Below are positions 8,441-16,310 of a stretch of DNA of 64,000 bases, one piece after another. This stretch comes from CAZUDO01 sp964618895 (GTDB lineage: Bacteria > Desulfobacterota > Binatia > DP-6). Each line of letters starts with the position of its first letter. Position 1 is the first letter of the stretch. The stretch covers positions 62,001 to 126,000 of the forward strand of contig CAZUDO010000072.1 in NCBI GenBank assembly GCA_964618895.1, read 5' to 3'. Both the position numbers and the translations under genes were made by a program. The notes under the pieces are model-generated. The model searched no databases. It was not told the DNA's origin and worked only from the letters and a program-made list of their open reading frames with translations.

Positions 8441-9877
8441 CTACTCCATCGCCTTGGCCAGCGCGCCGTGATGTTCCATCGGTTGCGGGGTGAAGACGCT
8501 CCCGTGCGAGGAGCCGTAGCCCCCGGTGGCGAACAGGTATGCGGTCTCGCTGTGCTGGGACAGATCGAGGCCGGCGAACTCGTCTTCTTCGTTGACGCGG
8601 AGTCCGCCACAGACCGCGCCGGCGATCGCGAGGCAGATCAGTGACCCGACGACCGCGATCACGTAGGTGAGCAGCACCGCCGCCACCTGCGCGCCGAGCA
8701 GGCTCCATTCGCCCGCCACCAGCAAGCCCTGGGTGGTCACGGCGGAGTTCACCTCCGTCGACGCCCACAGCCCGGTGGCGATCGCGCCGAAGGTGCCGCC
8801 CACGCCGTGTATGCCCACCACGTCGAGCGCGTCGTCGTACCAGCCGAGCTTTGGCTTCAGGTTGCACGCGCCGTAACAGAGCACGCCGGCGATGGCGCCG
8901 ATCAGGATCGAGGCGGTCGGGGTGACGAAGCCCGAGGCGGGCGTGATCGCGACCAGACCAGCGACCGCGCCGCTGGCGGCGCCGAGTACGGTCGGTTTGC
9001 CCCGCCCCAACCACTCGGCACCCATCCAGGCCAGCGTGGCGGTTGCCGCCGCCGTGTTGGTGGCGACGAACGCGCTGGTAGCGAGCGCATTGGCGGCCAG
9101 CGCACTGCCGGCGTTGAAGCCGAACCATCCGAACCACAGCAGCGCCGCACCCACGAGGACGAAGGGCATGTTGTGCGGCGGCATCGGGTCGGTGCCGTAC
9201 CCGAGCCGCTTGCCGATGACGAGCGCCACGACCAACGCCGAGATACCCGAGCTGATGTGCACCACGGTCCCGCCGGCGAAGTCGAGGGTGCCCCATCCGC
9301 GCAGGAGCCCTCCGACGCCCCACACCATATGTGCCAGCGGATCGTACACCAGGGTCGCCCAGAGAAGGGAGAACACGAGGAACACATTGAACTTCATCCG
9401 CTCGGCGAACGCCCCGGTGATGAGCGCTGGTGTGATGATCGCGAACATCGCCTGATAGATCATGAAGGTCTGGTGCGGGATGGTGGCCGCGTAGTCGGCG
9501 TTCGGCTCGCCGCCGACGCCGCGCAGCCCGAGCCACTCCAGGCCGCCGATGATCCCCCAGTGATCCGTGCCGAACGACAGGCTGTAGCCCCACAGCACCC
9601 ACTGGACGCTGATCAGGGCGATCAGGATGAAGCTCTGCATCAGCAGGTTGAGGACGTTCTTGCTCCGTACGAGGCCGCCGTAGAACAGTGCCAGTCCCGG
9701 AGCCGTCATCATGAGGACGAGGGCTGCCGAGGTGAGCATCCAGGCGGTGTCACCCGAGTCGATCTTGGGCGCCTCTTCGGCCAGGACGGTGGTGGCGCAC
9801 CCGAGCACTGCACCCAGAACAACGGCCGTGCGGGCACACCACCCCCGCACGCTCGACGTACGATCGCATGGTTCCAT
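8441..9877 (-). CDS. amt: Ammonium transporter (Amt/AmtB family)
   Basis: Protein of 478 residues from the ATG at 9877, which has a G-rich RBS (GAGGGGGGG). A signal peptide-like N terminus (residues about 10-34, ending VLAEEAP) precedes an 11-span Amt core. Family marks include DTAWMLTSAALVLMMTAPGLALFYGG, the pore segment GGTVVHISSGISALV with its His, and GIHGVGGTFGAIATGLWAS with the twin-His partner. The cytoplasmic tail is about 60 residues long and unusual in being His-rich (HSETAYLF, SSHGSVF, MEHHGALA). It takes up or senses ammonium at the inner membrane and is expected to bind PII. First gene of the amt-glnB-glnA operon. Confidence 0.95.
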   Translation of the reverse strand: MEPCDRTSSVRGWCARTAVVLGAVLGCATTVLAEEAPKIDSGDTAWMLTSAALVLMMTAPGLALFYGGLVRSKNVLNLLMQSFILIALISVQWVLWGYSLSFGTDHWGIIGGLEWLGLRGVGGEPNADYAATIPHQTFMIYQAMFAIITPALITGAFAERMKFNVFLVFSLLWATLVYDPLAHMVWGVGGLLRGWGTLDFAGGTVVHISSGISALVVALVIGKRLGYGTDPMPPHNMPFVLVGAALLWFGWFGFNAGSALAANALATSAFVATNTAAATATLAWMGAEWLGRGKPTVLGAASGAVAGLVAITPASGFVTPTASILIGAIAGVLCYGACNLKPKLGWYDDALDVVGIHGVGGTFGAIATGLWASTEVNSAVTTQGLLVAGEWSLLGAQVAAVLLTYVIAVVGSLICLAIAGAVCGGLRVNEEDEFAGLDLSQHSETAYLFATGGYGSSHGSVFTPQPMEHHGALAKAME

Positions 9878-9899
9878 GAGTCCCCCCCTCTGCGGTGAC

Positions 9900-9915
9900 A
9901 GCAACCCGGGTGCCA
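9900..9915 (-). promoter_or_regulatory. Sigma-54 promoter of amt-glnB-glnA
   Basis: Minus-strand TGGCACCCGGGTTGCT fits the RpoN consensus TGGCAC-N5-TTGCW exactly, with GG and GC separated by 10 bases. The predicted start is near 9889, giving a leader of about 12 bases that is almost entirely the Shine-Dalgarno sequence before the ATG at 9877. The nitrogen genes behind it strongly support function through an NtrC-type activator. Confidence 0.88.
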
Positions 9916-9981
9916 CAGCGCCCGGCGGAGGGCGGGAAGGAAAACCGCGGGCCGTCGCCGCGCGACGCGCTGCCCGGCTGT

Positions 9982-10590
9982 CTACTTCCTGGGCGGTGCC
10001 TGCCTCTTGGGCAGCTCGAACCGTGGTTCGGTGCCGGCCCGCAGGCGGCGGAGGTTATCCCGGTGGCGCGCCACCACGAGGGCGGCGATCAGCAGCCCGG
10101 CGGCCAGGGCTTCGATCGGGTAGGCCTGGATGGCGATCGCGATCGGCGCGGCCAATGCAGCCAGGAGCGAGGCGAAGGACACATGGCGGTCGAGCGCGAA
10201 GGCGAACACGAAGACCCCGATCATCCATGGGGCCGCGAGCGGGCACAGCGCCGACAGGGCGCCGAACGCGGTGGCGACACCCTTGCCGCCGGCGAACCCG
10301 AGCGTGATCGGGAAGACATGCCCCATCACGGTCACGACGGCCGCGCCAGCCGCGAGCGCGGGATCGGGCGCGAGCCAGCGAACCGCGAGGACCGGGAGCG
10401 CACCCTTCAGCACGTCCGCCGCCAGGGTCAATGTACCCAGCCGGCCGCCGGCAGTGCGGGCGACGTTGGTTGCCCCGATGTTTCGACTGCCGTGCTGGCG
10501 AGGGTCGATTCCCGCCAGGCGGGCGAAGAGCACGCCGAAGGGGATCGATCCGAGCGTGTACGCAAACAGCAGGAGGGCTACGTCTGCCAA
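9982..10590 (-). CDS. plsY: Glycerol-3-phosphate acyltransferase PlsY
   Basis: Protein of 202 residues with five or six predicted membrane segments. The three PlsY motifs are present: LGSIPFGVLFARLAGIDPRQHGSRNIGATNVAR (Ser/Arg phosphate site; residues about 14-46), MGHVFPITLGFAGGKGVAT (acyl-phosphate-binding Gly loop) and a C-terminal RHRDNLRRLRAGTEPRF. It transfers acyl from acyl-phosphate to glycerol-3-phosphate, the first step of phospholipid synthesis, at the inner membrane. It sits 10 bp behind an SH3-domain gene. The gap to amt (about 100 bp) holds the sigma-54 promoter. Confidence 0.96.
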   Translation of the reverse strand: MADVALLLFAYTLGSIPFGVLFARLAGIDPRQHGSRNIGATNVARTAGGRLGTLTLAADVLKGALPVLAVRWLAPDPALAAGAAVVTVMGHVFPITLGFAGGKGVATAFGALSALCPLAAPWMIGVFVFAFALDRHVSFASLLAALAAPIAIAIQAYPIEALAAGLLIAALVVARHRDNLRRLRAGTEPRFELPKRQAPPRK

Positions 10591-10600
10591 GCGCGGGTGC

Positions 10601-11197
10601 TCAGAGGCGCAGGCGATCCCGCTGCCGGGGATCGCGTCGGCGGAGTGTGATGCGACTCACCACCCACCCCATCACGGCCGCGGCGAACAGCAGGACGGGT
10701 ATCACGCCGACGTTCGACTCCGGCGGGGGATCGGTCGCCGGATGATGCTCGAGACGCCGCACCAGCCCCTCCTGCGTGGTGAGGAGACGCTGGACGTCCT
10801 CACGCAGTCGCTCCAGGTCGGCCGCGGCCGCGGGCTCCGGCCGCTCGCGCAGCGCGCGCACGTCGGCACGCAGCTCGCGGATCTCGTCGAGAAGCGGCCC
10901 ACCGCCATCCGCGCGCGGCGGACTGCCGGGCTTGGCGTCGGCCTCTCCGACGAGGTGCTCGGCCCAGACATAGCCGGTCTGTCCATCCGGTGTCTGGACC
11001 TGCCGCCACCCGCCTTCCTCGGCCAGGATCTCCACTTTGGTGCCGCCGGGCAACTCGCCGATGAGTTCGGTCGCGGCGCTCGCCCCCGCGCGTAGCTTGG
11101 CCTTGTCTTTCAGGGTCGCTGGACGAGCCTCAGCGAGGGAGGCGGTCACGAGAACCAGCAACCACGCCACAGCGCTTCCCCGCCCTCGTGCTCTCAC
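10601..11197 (-). CDS. Bacterial SH3-domain protein with C-terminal membrane anchor
   Basis: Protein of 198 residues. A signal peptide (MRARGRGSAVAWLLVLVTASLAEA) is followed by one SH3b domain, residues about 25-85 (LRAGASAATELIGELPGGTKVEILAEEGGWRQVQ...GYVW). A predicted coiled coil follows (about 100-145, LLDEIRELRADVRALRER), then a transmembrane segment near 165-183 and a basic tail. This order resembles TIGR04211-type SH3 proteins (YgiM-like) that bind cell wall from the inner membrane with the SH3 domain outside. Function in detail is unknown. It precedes plsY with a 10-bp gap. Confidence 0.75.
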   Translation of the reverse strand: MRARGRGSAVAWLLVLVTASLAEARPATLKDKAKLRAGASAATELIGELPGGTKVEILAEEGGWRQVQTPDGQTGYVWAEHLVGEADAKPGSPPRADGGGPLLDEIRELRADVRALRERPEPAAAADLERLREDVQRLLTTQEGLVRRLEHHPATDPPPESNVGVIPVLLFAAAVMGWVVSRITLRRRDPRQRDRLRL

Positions 11198-11238
11198 CCG
11201 CTCACCCCCCGCCGGCTCGTTGCCCAGTTCTTCAAAGA

Positions 11239-11315
11239 TGGTCGGGGTGACTGGATTTGAACCAGCGGCTCCTGCGTCCCGAACGCAGTGCTCTACCAGG
11301 CTGAGCTACACCCCG
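11239..11315 (-). tRNA. tRNA-Pro(CGG)
   Basis: The minus strand folds as a full cloverleaf: acceptor CGGGGTG/CACCCCG, D-arm GCTC..GAGC, anticodon stem CTGCG/CGCAG with loop TTCGGGA (anticodon CGG) and T-arm with GGTTCAAATCC. The 3' CCA is encoded at 11241-11239. The gene is single, between the SH3-domain gene and comEA. Confidence 0.97.
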
Positions 11316-11539
11316 CGCAGCGCCGGCCAACAGCGTGAGCGCCCTTAACATACGTGTTGCGCGAAGGAAAGCTGGTAGCGGGGTGGTGTGACGGAGGGTT
11401 GCGACGGGCGTTGAATGGGGGGCCGGTGCGGCCGCGAGCTCGCCGCCGGGACGCGGCTTTCCCGGTCCACCGGGCGGCACACCCCTTGCGATGGGGGGAG
11501 ACAGCGGCGCCGCGGAGGCGCCTCGAAGGAGGTGGACAG

Positions 11540-11869
11540 ATGACGCGAATCAGGAACGTGGCGGTGGTGGGACTCCTCTGCGGGCTTCTGCTGACGGGCG
11601 GGAGCGGTGCCGTCGCCGCCGGTGCCGCCCCCGCCGATGCGGCCGGCCGCATCAACGTCAACGCGGCCAGTGCCGACGAGCTCGCGCGCCTGCCCGGCAT
11701 CGGGCCGGCCAAGGCCAAGGCGATCGTCGAACACCGCGCCGAAGAGCCGTTCCGGAAGCCGGAAGACCTTCGCAAGGTCAAGGGCATCGGCGACAAGCTG
11801 TACGAACAGGTGAAGGATCACATCATGGTCGGGGAGCCACCGGCTGCCCCGAAGGGCCGCGGGAGCTGA
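11540..11869 (+). CDS. ComEA-like helix-hairpin-helix protein
   Basis: Protein of 109 residues from the ATG at 11540 behind AAGGAGGTGGAC. A signal peptide or anchor occupies residues 1-29 (NVAVVGLLCGLLLTGGSGAVAAGA). The HhH pair is residues about 37-97: INVNAASADELARLPGIGPAKAKAIVEHR and FRKPEDLRKVKGIGDKLYEQVKDHI. The two GIG hairpins bind the DNA backbone without sequence preference. ComEA proteins receive DNA outside the inner membrane during transformation, and type IV pilus genes are present 7 kb away, but many bacteria carry such short secreted HhH proteins without proven competence. The gene stands alone. Confidence 0.82.
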   Translation: MTRIRNVAVVGLLCGLLLTGGSGAVAAGAAPADAAGRINVNAASADELARLPGIGPAKAKAIVEHRAEEPFRKPEDLRKVKGIGDKLYEQVKDHIMVGEPPAAPKGRGS

Positions 11870-11890
11870 CCGCGGCGTGTGGCCGGATCA

Positions 11891-11929
11891 GGGGGCGGGC
11901 CGATTTCGAGGGCGGGCGGCCCGTCCCCC
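11891..11929. terminator. G/C-rich hairpin between convergent genes
   Basis: GGGGG-C-GGGCC at 11891-11901 pairs with GGCCC-GT-CCCCC at 11918-11929, with a small internal loop. It lies in the 67-bp gap between the convergent comEA-like and methyltransferase genes. No T-run is visible, so a terminator role is only likely from position. Confidence 0.35.
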
Positions 11930-11936
11930 CGGCCTG

Positions 11937-12725
11937 TCACGTCTGGTCGGCCGGTGCCGATCGGCAGAGGAACACGGGCTCCGGGACGGCGATACCGTAG
12001 CGCGTGCGCTCGGAGTCGTCGAGGTCTGCCGCCGCGGGAGTTGCCTGGAACCCGGCGGTGGCCAACCGTTCGACGAAGTCATCGCCGTACATCCGCCAGT
12101 GACCCGAGAGGTCGGGGCACGCCCGACCATACTCCTCGGTCCGAGTCCCCGGCTTCATCGGAACCGAGACGATGAGTTCGCCGGTACCCGGTCGGAGCAC
12201 GCGCGCGAGCTCGCGCAGAGCACGGCGGTCGTCGGCGAGATGCTCGAGCACGTGGTGGCACCACGCCAGGTCGACGCTCGCGCTCCGTAGCGGCAAGGCC
12301 TGCAGGTCGCCGATCACGTCGACCCCGCGGCTCGGCTCGCGGTCGAGACGCACGACGCGCAACGTCGGGAGGGCGGTCCACATGGAGGTGAAGCCGGGCT
12401 CCGGCGCGCAGACAAGGGCGGTCCCGTGCCGGACGTCGGGACGGAACGTACGCGCCATCCAGAGACGGAGCTGGCGATGACGGGTCTGGCTCCGGCAGCG
12501 GGGACAGGACACCCGGGGCAGGGTGTACGCCGCTTCGACGAAGTCGACGAAGGTGTGACCCCGCCAGCCGCAGCACGGGCACTCGACGCGCGGCGGGCCG
12601 AGCGCGTTCAGGATGCCGAAGCGCACCCGGCCGGCTGCGAGCCGGACGAGGAGCCAGGTCGTCGCGGCCGGCCCGAGGCCGGCCGTGCGCGTGCGGAGCC
12701 GCTCGTAGAAGGGTGCGAACCGCAT
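11937..12725 (-). CDS. SAM-dependent methyltransferase with N-terminal zinc ribbon
   Basis: Protein of 262 residues from ATG 12725 (MRFAPFYERL). Cysteines 49/52 and 74/77 form two CxxC knuckles (VECPCCGW, SCPRCRS). A class I methyltransferase fold follows: LVCAPEPGFTSMW replaces the usual GxGxG loop, the acidic strand is RVVRLDREPSRG, the post-II stretch VIGDLQALPLRSASVDLAWCHHVLEHLAD contains the DxxxLPFxxxSFD-like motif, and REL.RVLRPGTGELIVSVP closes the core (Methyltransf_11 type). The substrate is unknown; zinc-ribbon methyltransferases of this size often act on sugars or polyketide-like compounds. It ends convergent to comEA and starts 32 bp behind rpe. Confidence 0.75.
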   Translation of the reverse strand: MRFAPFYERLRTRTAGLGPAATTWLLVRLAAGRVRFGILNALGPPRVECPCCGWRGHTFVDFVEAAYTLPRVSCPRCRSQTRHRQLRLWMARTFRPDVRHGTALVCAPEPGFTSMWTALPTLRVVRLDREPSRGVDVIGDLQALPLRSASVDLAWCHHVLEHLADDRRALRELARVLRPGTGELIVSVPMKPGTRTEEYGRACPDLSGHWRMYGDDFVERLATAGFQATPAAADLDDSERTRYGIAVPEPVFLCRSAPADQT

Positions 12726-12757
12726 CGGCCGCGCGTCGTGCGTGGGCGCCCTGCCCG

Positions 12758-13405
12758 TCAGCCGCCGCGGAGCGCGCGAATCGTGGCGGCGTAGTCGGGC
12801 GCACCGAACACGGCCGACCCGGCGACCAGCACGTCGGCTCCGGCGGCTGCCGCCCGGGCGGCGTTGGTCGTCTTGATGCCGCCGTCGACCTCGATCAGGA
12901 ACCGGGCGCCGGTCTCCGCCCGCAGCGTGCGGGCCGCGGCGAGCTTTTCTATCGAGCCGTCGACGAACGGTTGCCCGCCCCAGCCGGGATGGACGCTCAT
13001 CACGAGCAACAGGTCTATCATGCCGACGAACGGGCGCACGCACTCGAGCGGTGTGGGGGGATTGAGTGCCAGGCCGGGCGCGGCCCCGGCGTCGCGAATG
13101 GCCTTCAGTACCTGTGGCACGTCCGTGCACGCCTCCACGTGCACCGTGATTCGATTCGCTCCGGCGTGAACGAACTCCCGGATCTGCCGCTCTGGAGTCT
13201 CGATCATCAGGTGGACGTCGAGGGGGAGATGGGTGACGCGTCGCACGGCCTGCACCACGAGAGGGCCGATCGTGATCGGCGGCACGAAGTGGCCGTCCAT
13301 CACGTCGACATGGATCCAGTCGCCGCCCGCGGCGGTGACGGCCTCCACCTCGCTCGCCAGGCGGCCGAAGTTCGCCGACAGGATCGAGGGGGCGATCATG
13401 GGCAC
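12758..13405 (-). CDS. rpe: Ribulose-phosphate 3-epimerase
   Basis: Protein of 215 residues, TIM barrel. It interconverts ribulose-5-phosphate and xylulose-5-phosphate in the pentose phosphate or Calvin pathway. Family signatures are MIAPSILSANFGRLASEVEAV, the metal-binding HVDVMDGHFVPPITIGP (His and Asp ligands), LDVHLMIETPERQI, the loop MSVHPGWGGQPF and the phosphate site EVDGGIKTTNA. Length is typical. It is downstream of rsmB, in a minus-strand run priA-def-fmt-rsmB-rpe, separated from rsmB by 52 bp. Confidence 0.97.
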   Translation of the reverse strand: MPMIAPSILSANFGRLASEVEAVTAAGGDWIHVDVMDGHFVPPITIGPLVVQAVRRVTHLPLDVHLMIETPERQIREFVHAGANRITVHVEACTDVPQVLKAIRDAGAAPGLALNPPTPLECVRPFVGMIDLLLVMSVHPGWGGQPFVDGSIEKLAAARTLRAETGARFLIEVDGGIKTTNAARAAAAGADVLVAGSAVFGAPDYAATIRALRGG

Positions 13406-13457
13406 GCCTGGGCTCTAGCGCACGCCCGGGATCAATTCCAGACGGCGTCCACGCTCG

Positions 13458-14813
13458 TCACCACCGGGCACGCAAGCGCACGGCGAAGAAGCCGTCCATG
13501 CCGTGGCGGTGTGGAAAGGTGCGGAGCGCGCCGGCCGGTGTCACGAGCGCCGACGGCATCTCCGCGATGCCCTCGCGTGCGAACCGCGGGTGGGCGGAGA
13601 GCACGGCGGCCACCACGTCGTCGGTTTCTTCGCGCGTGATCGTGCACACGGCATACACCAGCGCGCCCCCGGGCCGGACGAGCGGGGCCACCGCGGTGAC
13701 GATGTCGCGCTGCAGCGCCGCCAGGCGCGCGATGTCCTCGGGCCGCCGTCGCCAGCGCAGCTCGGGGTGTCGGCGCAGGGTCCCGAGGCCGCTGCATGGC
13801 GCGTCCACCAGCACGGCATCGAAGGGTTCACGGACGGGTGGCCGGCGCGCATCGGCCACCAGGGTGCGTACCGCGCGTGCGCCGAGACGCTCCGCGGCAC
13901 GCCGGATCCGTACGATCCCGGCGGGGCGCTGATCGAGCGCGAGCACGCTCCCCCCATCCCCCACCAGGGCGGCGACGTGGACGGCCTTGCCTCCGGGAGC
14001 CGCGCACGCGTCGAGCACCCGTTCTCCGGGCCGGAGACCCAACAAGGGGGCGATGAGCTGCGACGCCTCGCCCTGAAACGCGAACCGTCCCTGGTGCCAG
14101 GCGGGTAGGCTGCGCAGGCGGGCGGCACCCCGGGCGACGACGATCGCGTCCGGTCCCCAACGGCCGGGCGCACCCTGCACGCCATGCGCGGTGAGCTCCG
14201 CGAGGAGGTCTTCCCGCGTCGTGCGCAGCTGGTTGGTCCGCACGGTGGTGGCGCCGCGTTCGTTGTCGGCTTGCAGCAGCAACGCCAGATCGTCAGCGTC
14301 GAACTCGGTGGCCCAGCGTTCGACGAGCCAGCGCGGATGCGACCACGTGATGGCGAGGCGCGTGAGTGCGTCCGCGCCGGCGTCGAGGGGCGGTCGCCCG
14401 CGCCCACGCTCGGCCGCTGCCCGCCGCAGCACGGCGTTGGTGAGCCCCGCAGCCCCGGCGCCCGAGCGCCGCGCCAGCCGGACGCTCGCGTCCACGGCCG
14501 CGTATGCGGGGACACGGTCGAGGAAGAGCAGCTGGTAGAGCCCGAGGCGCAGCGCCACACGCACCGGCGTCTCGAGCGTCCGCGAGCCGGGGCGGAGCAG
14601 GGCGTGCAGGTGGTGATCGAGGCGTCCCTGCCAGGCCAGCGTGCCGTAGACGAGGCGTGTGACGAGCGCGTGATCCTGGGGCGCGAACGGCAGGTCGGCG
14701 AGGCGATGCGCCAGCAGCACGTCGGCAAACGCATCGGTGGTCTCGACGCGTACGAGAATGTCGTGTGCGACCGTGCGGGCGTCGGGGGGCGCGCCTAGCT
14801 CGCGCCGAGGCAT
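13458..14813 (-). CDS. rsmB: 16S rRNA (cytosine-967-C5)-methyltransferase RsmB
   Basis: Protein of 451 residues from ATG 14813, overlapping the fmt stop by 19 bp. The N-terminal NusB-like RNA-binding domain (residues about 10-140) contains TRLVYGTLAWQGRLDHHL and ALRLGLYQLLFLDRVPAYAAVDASVRLAR. The methyltransferase half has the SAM loop VLDACAAPGGKAVH, motif IV VDAPCSGLGTLRRHPELRWRR and motif VI YAVCTITREETDDVV, supplying the two catalytic Cys of m5C enzymes. Methylates C967 of 16S rRNA. The fmt-rsmB order and overlap are common in bacteria. Confidence 0.95.
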   Translation of the reverse strand: MPRRELGAPPDARTVAHDILVRVETTDAFADVLLAHRLADLPFAPQDHALVTRLVYGTLAWQGRLDHHLHALLRPGSRTLETPVRVALRLGLYQLLFLDRVPAYAAVDASVRLARRSGAGAAGLTNAVLRRAAAERGRGRPPLDAGADALTRLAITWSHPRWLVERWATEFDADDLALLLQADNERGATTVRTNQLRTTREDLLAELTAHGVQGAPGRWGPDAIVVARGAARLRSLPAWHQGRFAFQGEASQLIAPLLGLRPGERVLDACAAPGGKAVHVAALVGDGGSVLALDQRPAGIVRIRRAAERLGARAVRTLVADARRPPVREPFDAVLVDAPCSGLGTLRRHPELRWRRRPEDIARLAALQRDIVTAVAPLVRPGGALVYAVCTITREETDDVVAAVLSAHPRFAREGIAEMPSALVTPAGALRTFPHRHGMDGFFAVRLRARW

Positions 14814-15748
14814 GTGCCCGCCGGGAGCGGGTTCCCCGCCAGGAACTCGGCGGCGGTCAGCTTGCGCTTGCCCTCGAGCTGCACCTCGAGGAGGCGCAGC
14901 ATACCGGCGCCGGTCGCGATCCGGATGGCACCGCGTCCGGCCTCGACCACCGCGCCCGGGAGTGCTGCCGGCCCGTCCGCCTCCGCCACCGCCCGGTGGA
15001 TCTTGAAGACACGGCCGCCGACGGTCGTGAACGCCGACGGGGCAGGGGCGAGGGCGCGCACCTGGCGTGCGATGTGCTCGCCGGCCCGCGTCCAGTCGAT
15101 GCGGAGGATGTCGCGCGTCAGGCGCGGTGCGAACGTCACTCCGACCGCCGGCTGGGGGATCGGACTGAGCGTGCCGTCCTTGAGGCCGTCGATGGCGTCG
15201 AGCAGTGCCGTCCCGCCCAGGTGGGCGAGCCGCTCGGTGAGCGTGCCGCCCGTCTCCTCGGGTGCGATCACGACCTCCCGCTGCAGCAGAATGTCCCCCG
15301 CGTCCATCTCTTCGACCATGGCCATGATGGTGACGCCGGTGCGGGTGTCGCCACTCAGGATCGCCCACGCGACCGGAGCCGCGCCGCGATGGCGCGGCAG
15401 GAGGGACGCGTGCACGTTGATGCAGCCGCGCGGCGGCAGGTCGAGGATCGCGTGCGGCAGGATCTTGCCGTACGCGGCCACAACGATGAGATCGGGGGCT
15501 AGGGCGCGGAGCGCGTCCTGGAATGGGGCATCCCGCAGGCGCTCCGGCTGCAGCACGGGTAGTCCCGCCTGCTCGGCGCGCGCCTTCACCTCGGGGACGC
15601 CGAGGGCCAGGCCGCGGCCCCGTGGGCGATCGGGCTGACAGACGATGCCAACGACAGGATCGGCGCGCGTGAGAAGCGCCTCCAGGATCGTGCACGCGAA
15701 CGCCGGCGTCCCCATGAAAAGAACCCGCCACGGCTCCCTCGCGGCCAT
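14795..15748 (-). CDS. fmt: Methionyl-tRNA formyltransferase
   Basis: Protein of 317 residues from ATG 15748 (MAAREPWRVLFMGTPAFACTILEAL). It formylates initiator Met-tRNA using 10-formyl-THF. The N-terminal domain has VGIVCQPDRPRGRG and the catalytic block CINVHASLLPRHRGAAPV (Asn, His), with DTRTGVTIMAMVEEMDAGDIL carrying the catalytic Asp. The C-terminal OB-like domain ends with LEVQLEGKRKLTAAEFLAG. Length is standard. The def stop lies 8 bp before the start, so def-fmt-rsmB are one operon. Confidence 0.96.
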   Translation of the reverse strand: MAAREPWRVLFMGTPAFACTILEALLTRADPVVGIVCQPDRPRGRGLALGVPEVKARAEQAGLPVLQPERLRDAPFQDALRALAPDLIVVAAYGKILPHAILDLPPRGCINVHASLLPRHRGAAPVAWAILSGDTRTGVTIMAMVEEMDAGDILLQREVVIAPEETGGTLTERLAHLGGTALLDAIDGLKDGTLSPIPQPAVGVTFAPRLTRDILRIDWTRAGEHIARQVRALAPAPSAFTTVGGRVFKIHRAVAEADGPAALPGAVVEAGRGAIRIATGAGMLRLLEVQLEGKRKLTAAEFLAGNPLPAGTCLGAS

Positions 15749-15756
15749 ACGCGCGC

Positions 15757-16305
15757 TCAGATGAGGATCGGCCGGCCGGTGGTGCCGGGCTCGCGGCCCT
15801 GGCGGTCGAGCTTGCGGCGGCGGGCGCGGTAGAGGTCGCGCTTCAAGCGCGACAGACGATCGAGGAACAGCTTGCCGTCGAGATGGTCGATCTCGTGCTG
15901 CAGGGCCACGGCGAGCAGCTCCTCGCCCTCGATCTCGATCTCGCGTTGATCGGGCGTCCACGCTCGCACCAGGATGCGCCGGGCGCGCTTGATCGGTGCC
16001 GTGAAGTCCGGGACGGAGAGGCAGCCCTCCTCCCAGGTGATTTCGCCATCGCGTTCGAGGATCACGGGGTTGATGAGCTTCAGCAGGCGCGTGCCAGGTT
16101 CCTCGTCGGCATCGTGGACGTCGAGGACGATCACGCGCTGGCCCACGCCGACCTGGGGCGCCGCCAGGCCGACCCCGGGCGCCGCGTACATGGTCTCGGC
16201 CATGTCCTCGACCAGGCGCGCCAGGTCGCCATCGATCTGCAGGACGGGCTCGGCGCGCGCCTTCAGGCTGGCGGCGGGAACGTGCAGGATGGGGCGAAGT
16301 GCCAT
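15757..16305 (-). CDS. def: Peptide deformylase
   Basis: Protein of 182 residues. The three deformylase motifs are intact: GVGLAAPQ (residues 45-52), EGCLSVP with the metal-binding Cys, and QHEIDHLDGKLF with the two His and catalytic Glu. It removes the formyl group from nascent proteins. The C-terminal tail is basic (LKRDLYRARRRKLDRQG). It lies 5 bp behind priA and 8 bp before fmt. Confidence 0.97.
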   Translation of the reverse strand: MALRPILHVPAASLKARAEPVLQIDGDLARLVEDMAETMYAAPGVGLAAPQVGVGQRVIVLDVHDADEEPGTRLLKLINPVILERDGEITWEEGCLSVPDFTAPIKRARRILVRAWTPDQREIEIEGEELLAVALQHEIDHLDGKLFLDRLSRLKRDLYRARRRKLDRQGREPGTTGRPILI

Positions 16306-16310
16306 CGATT

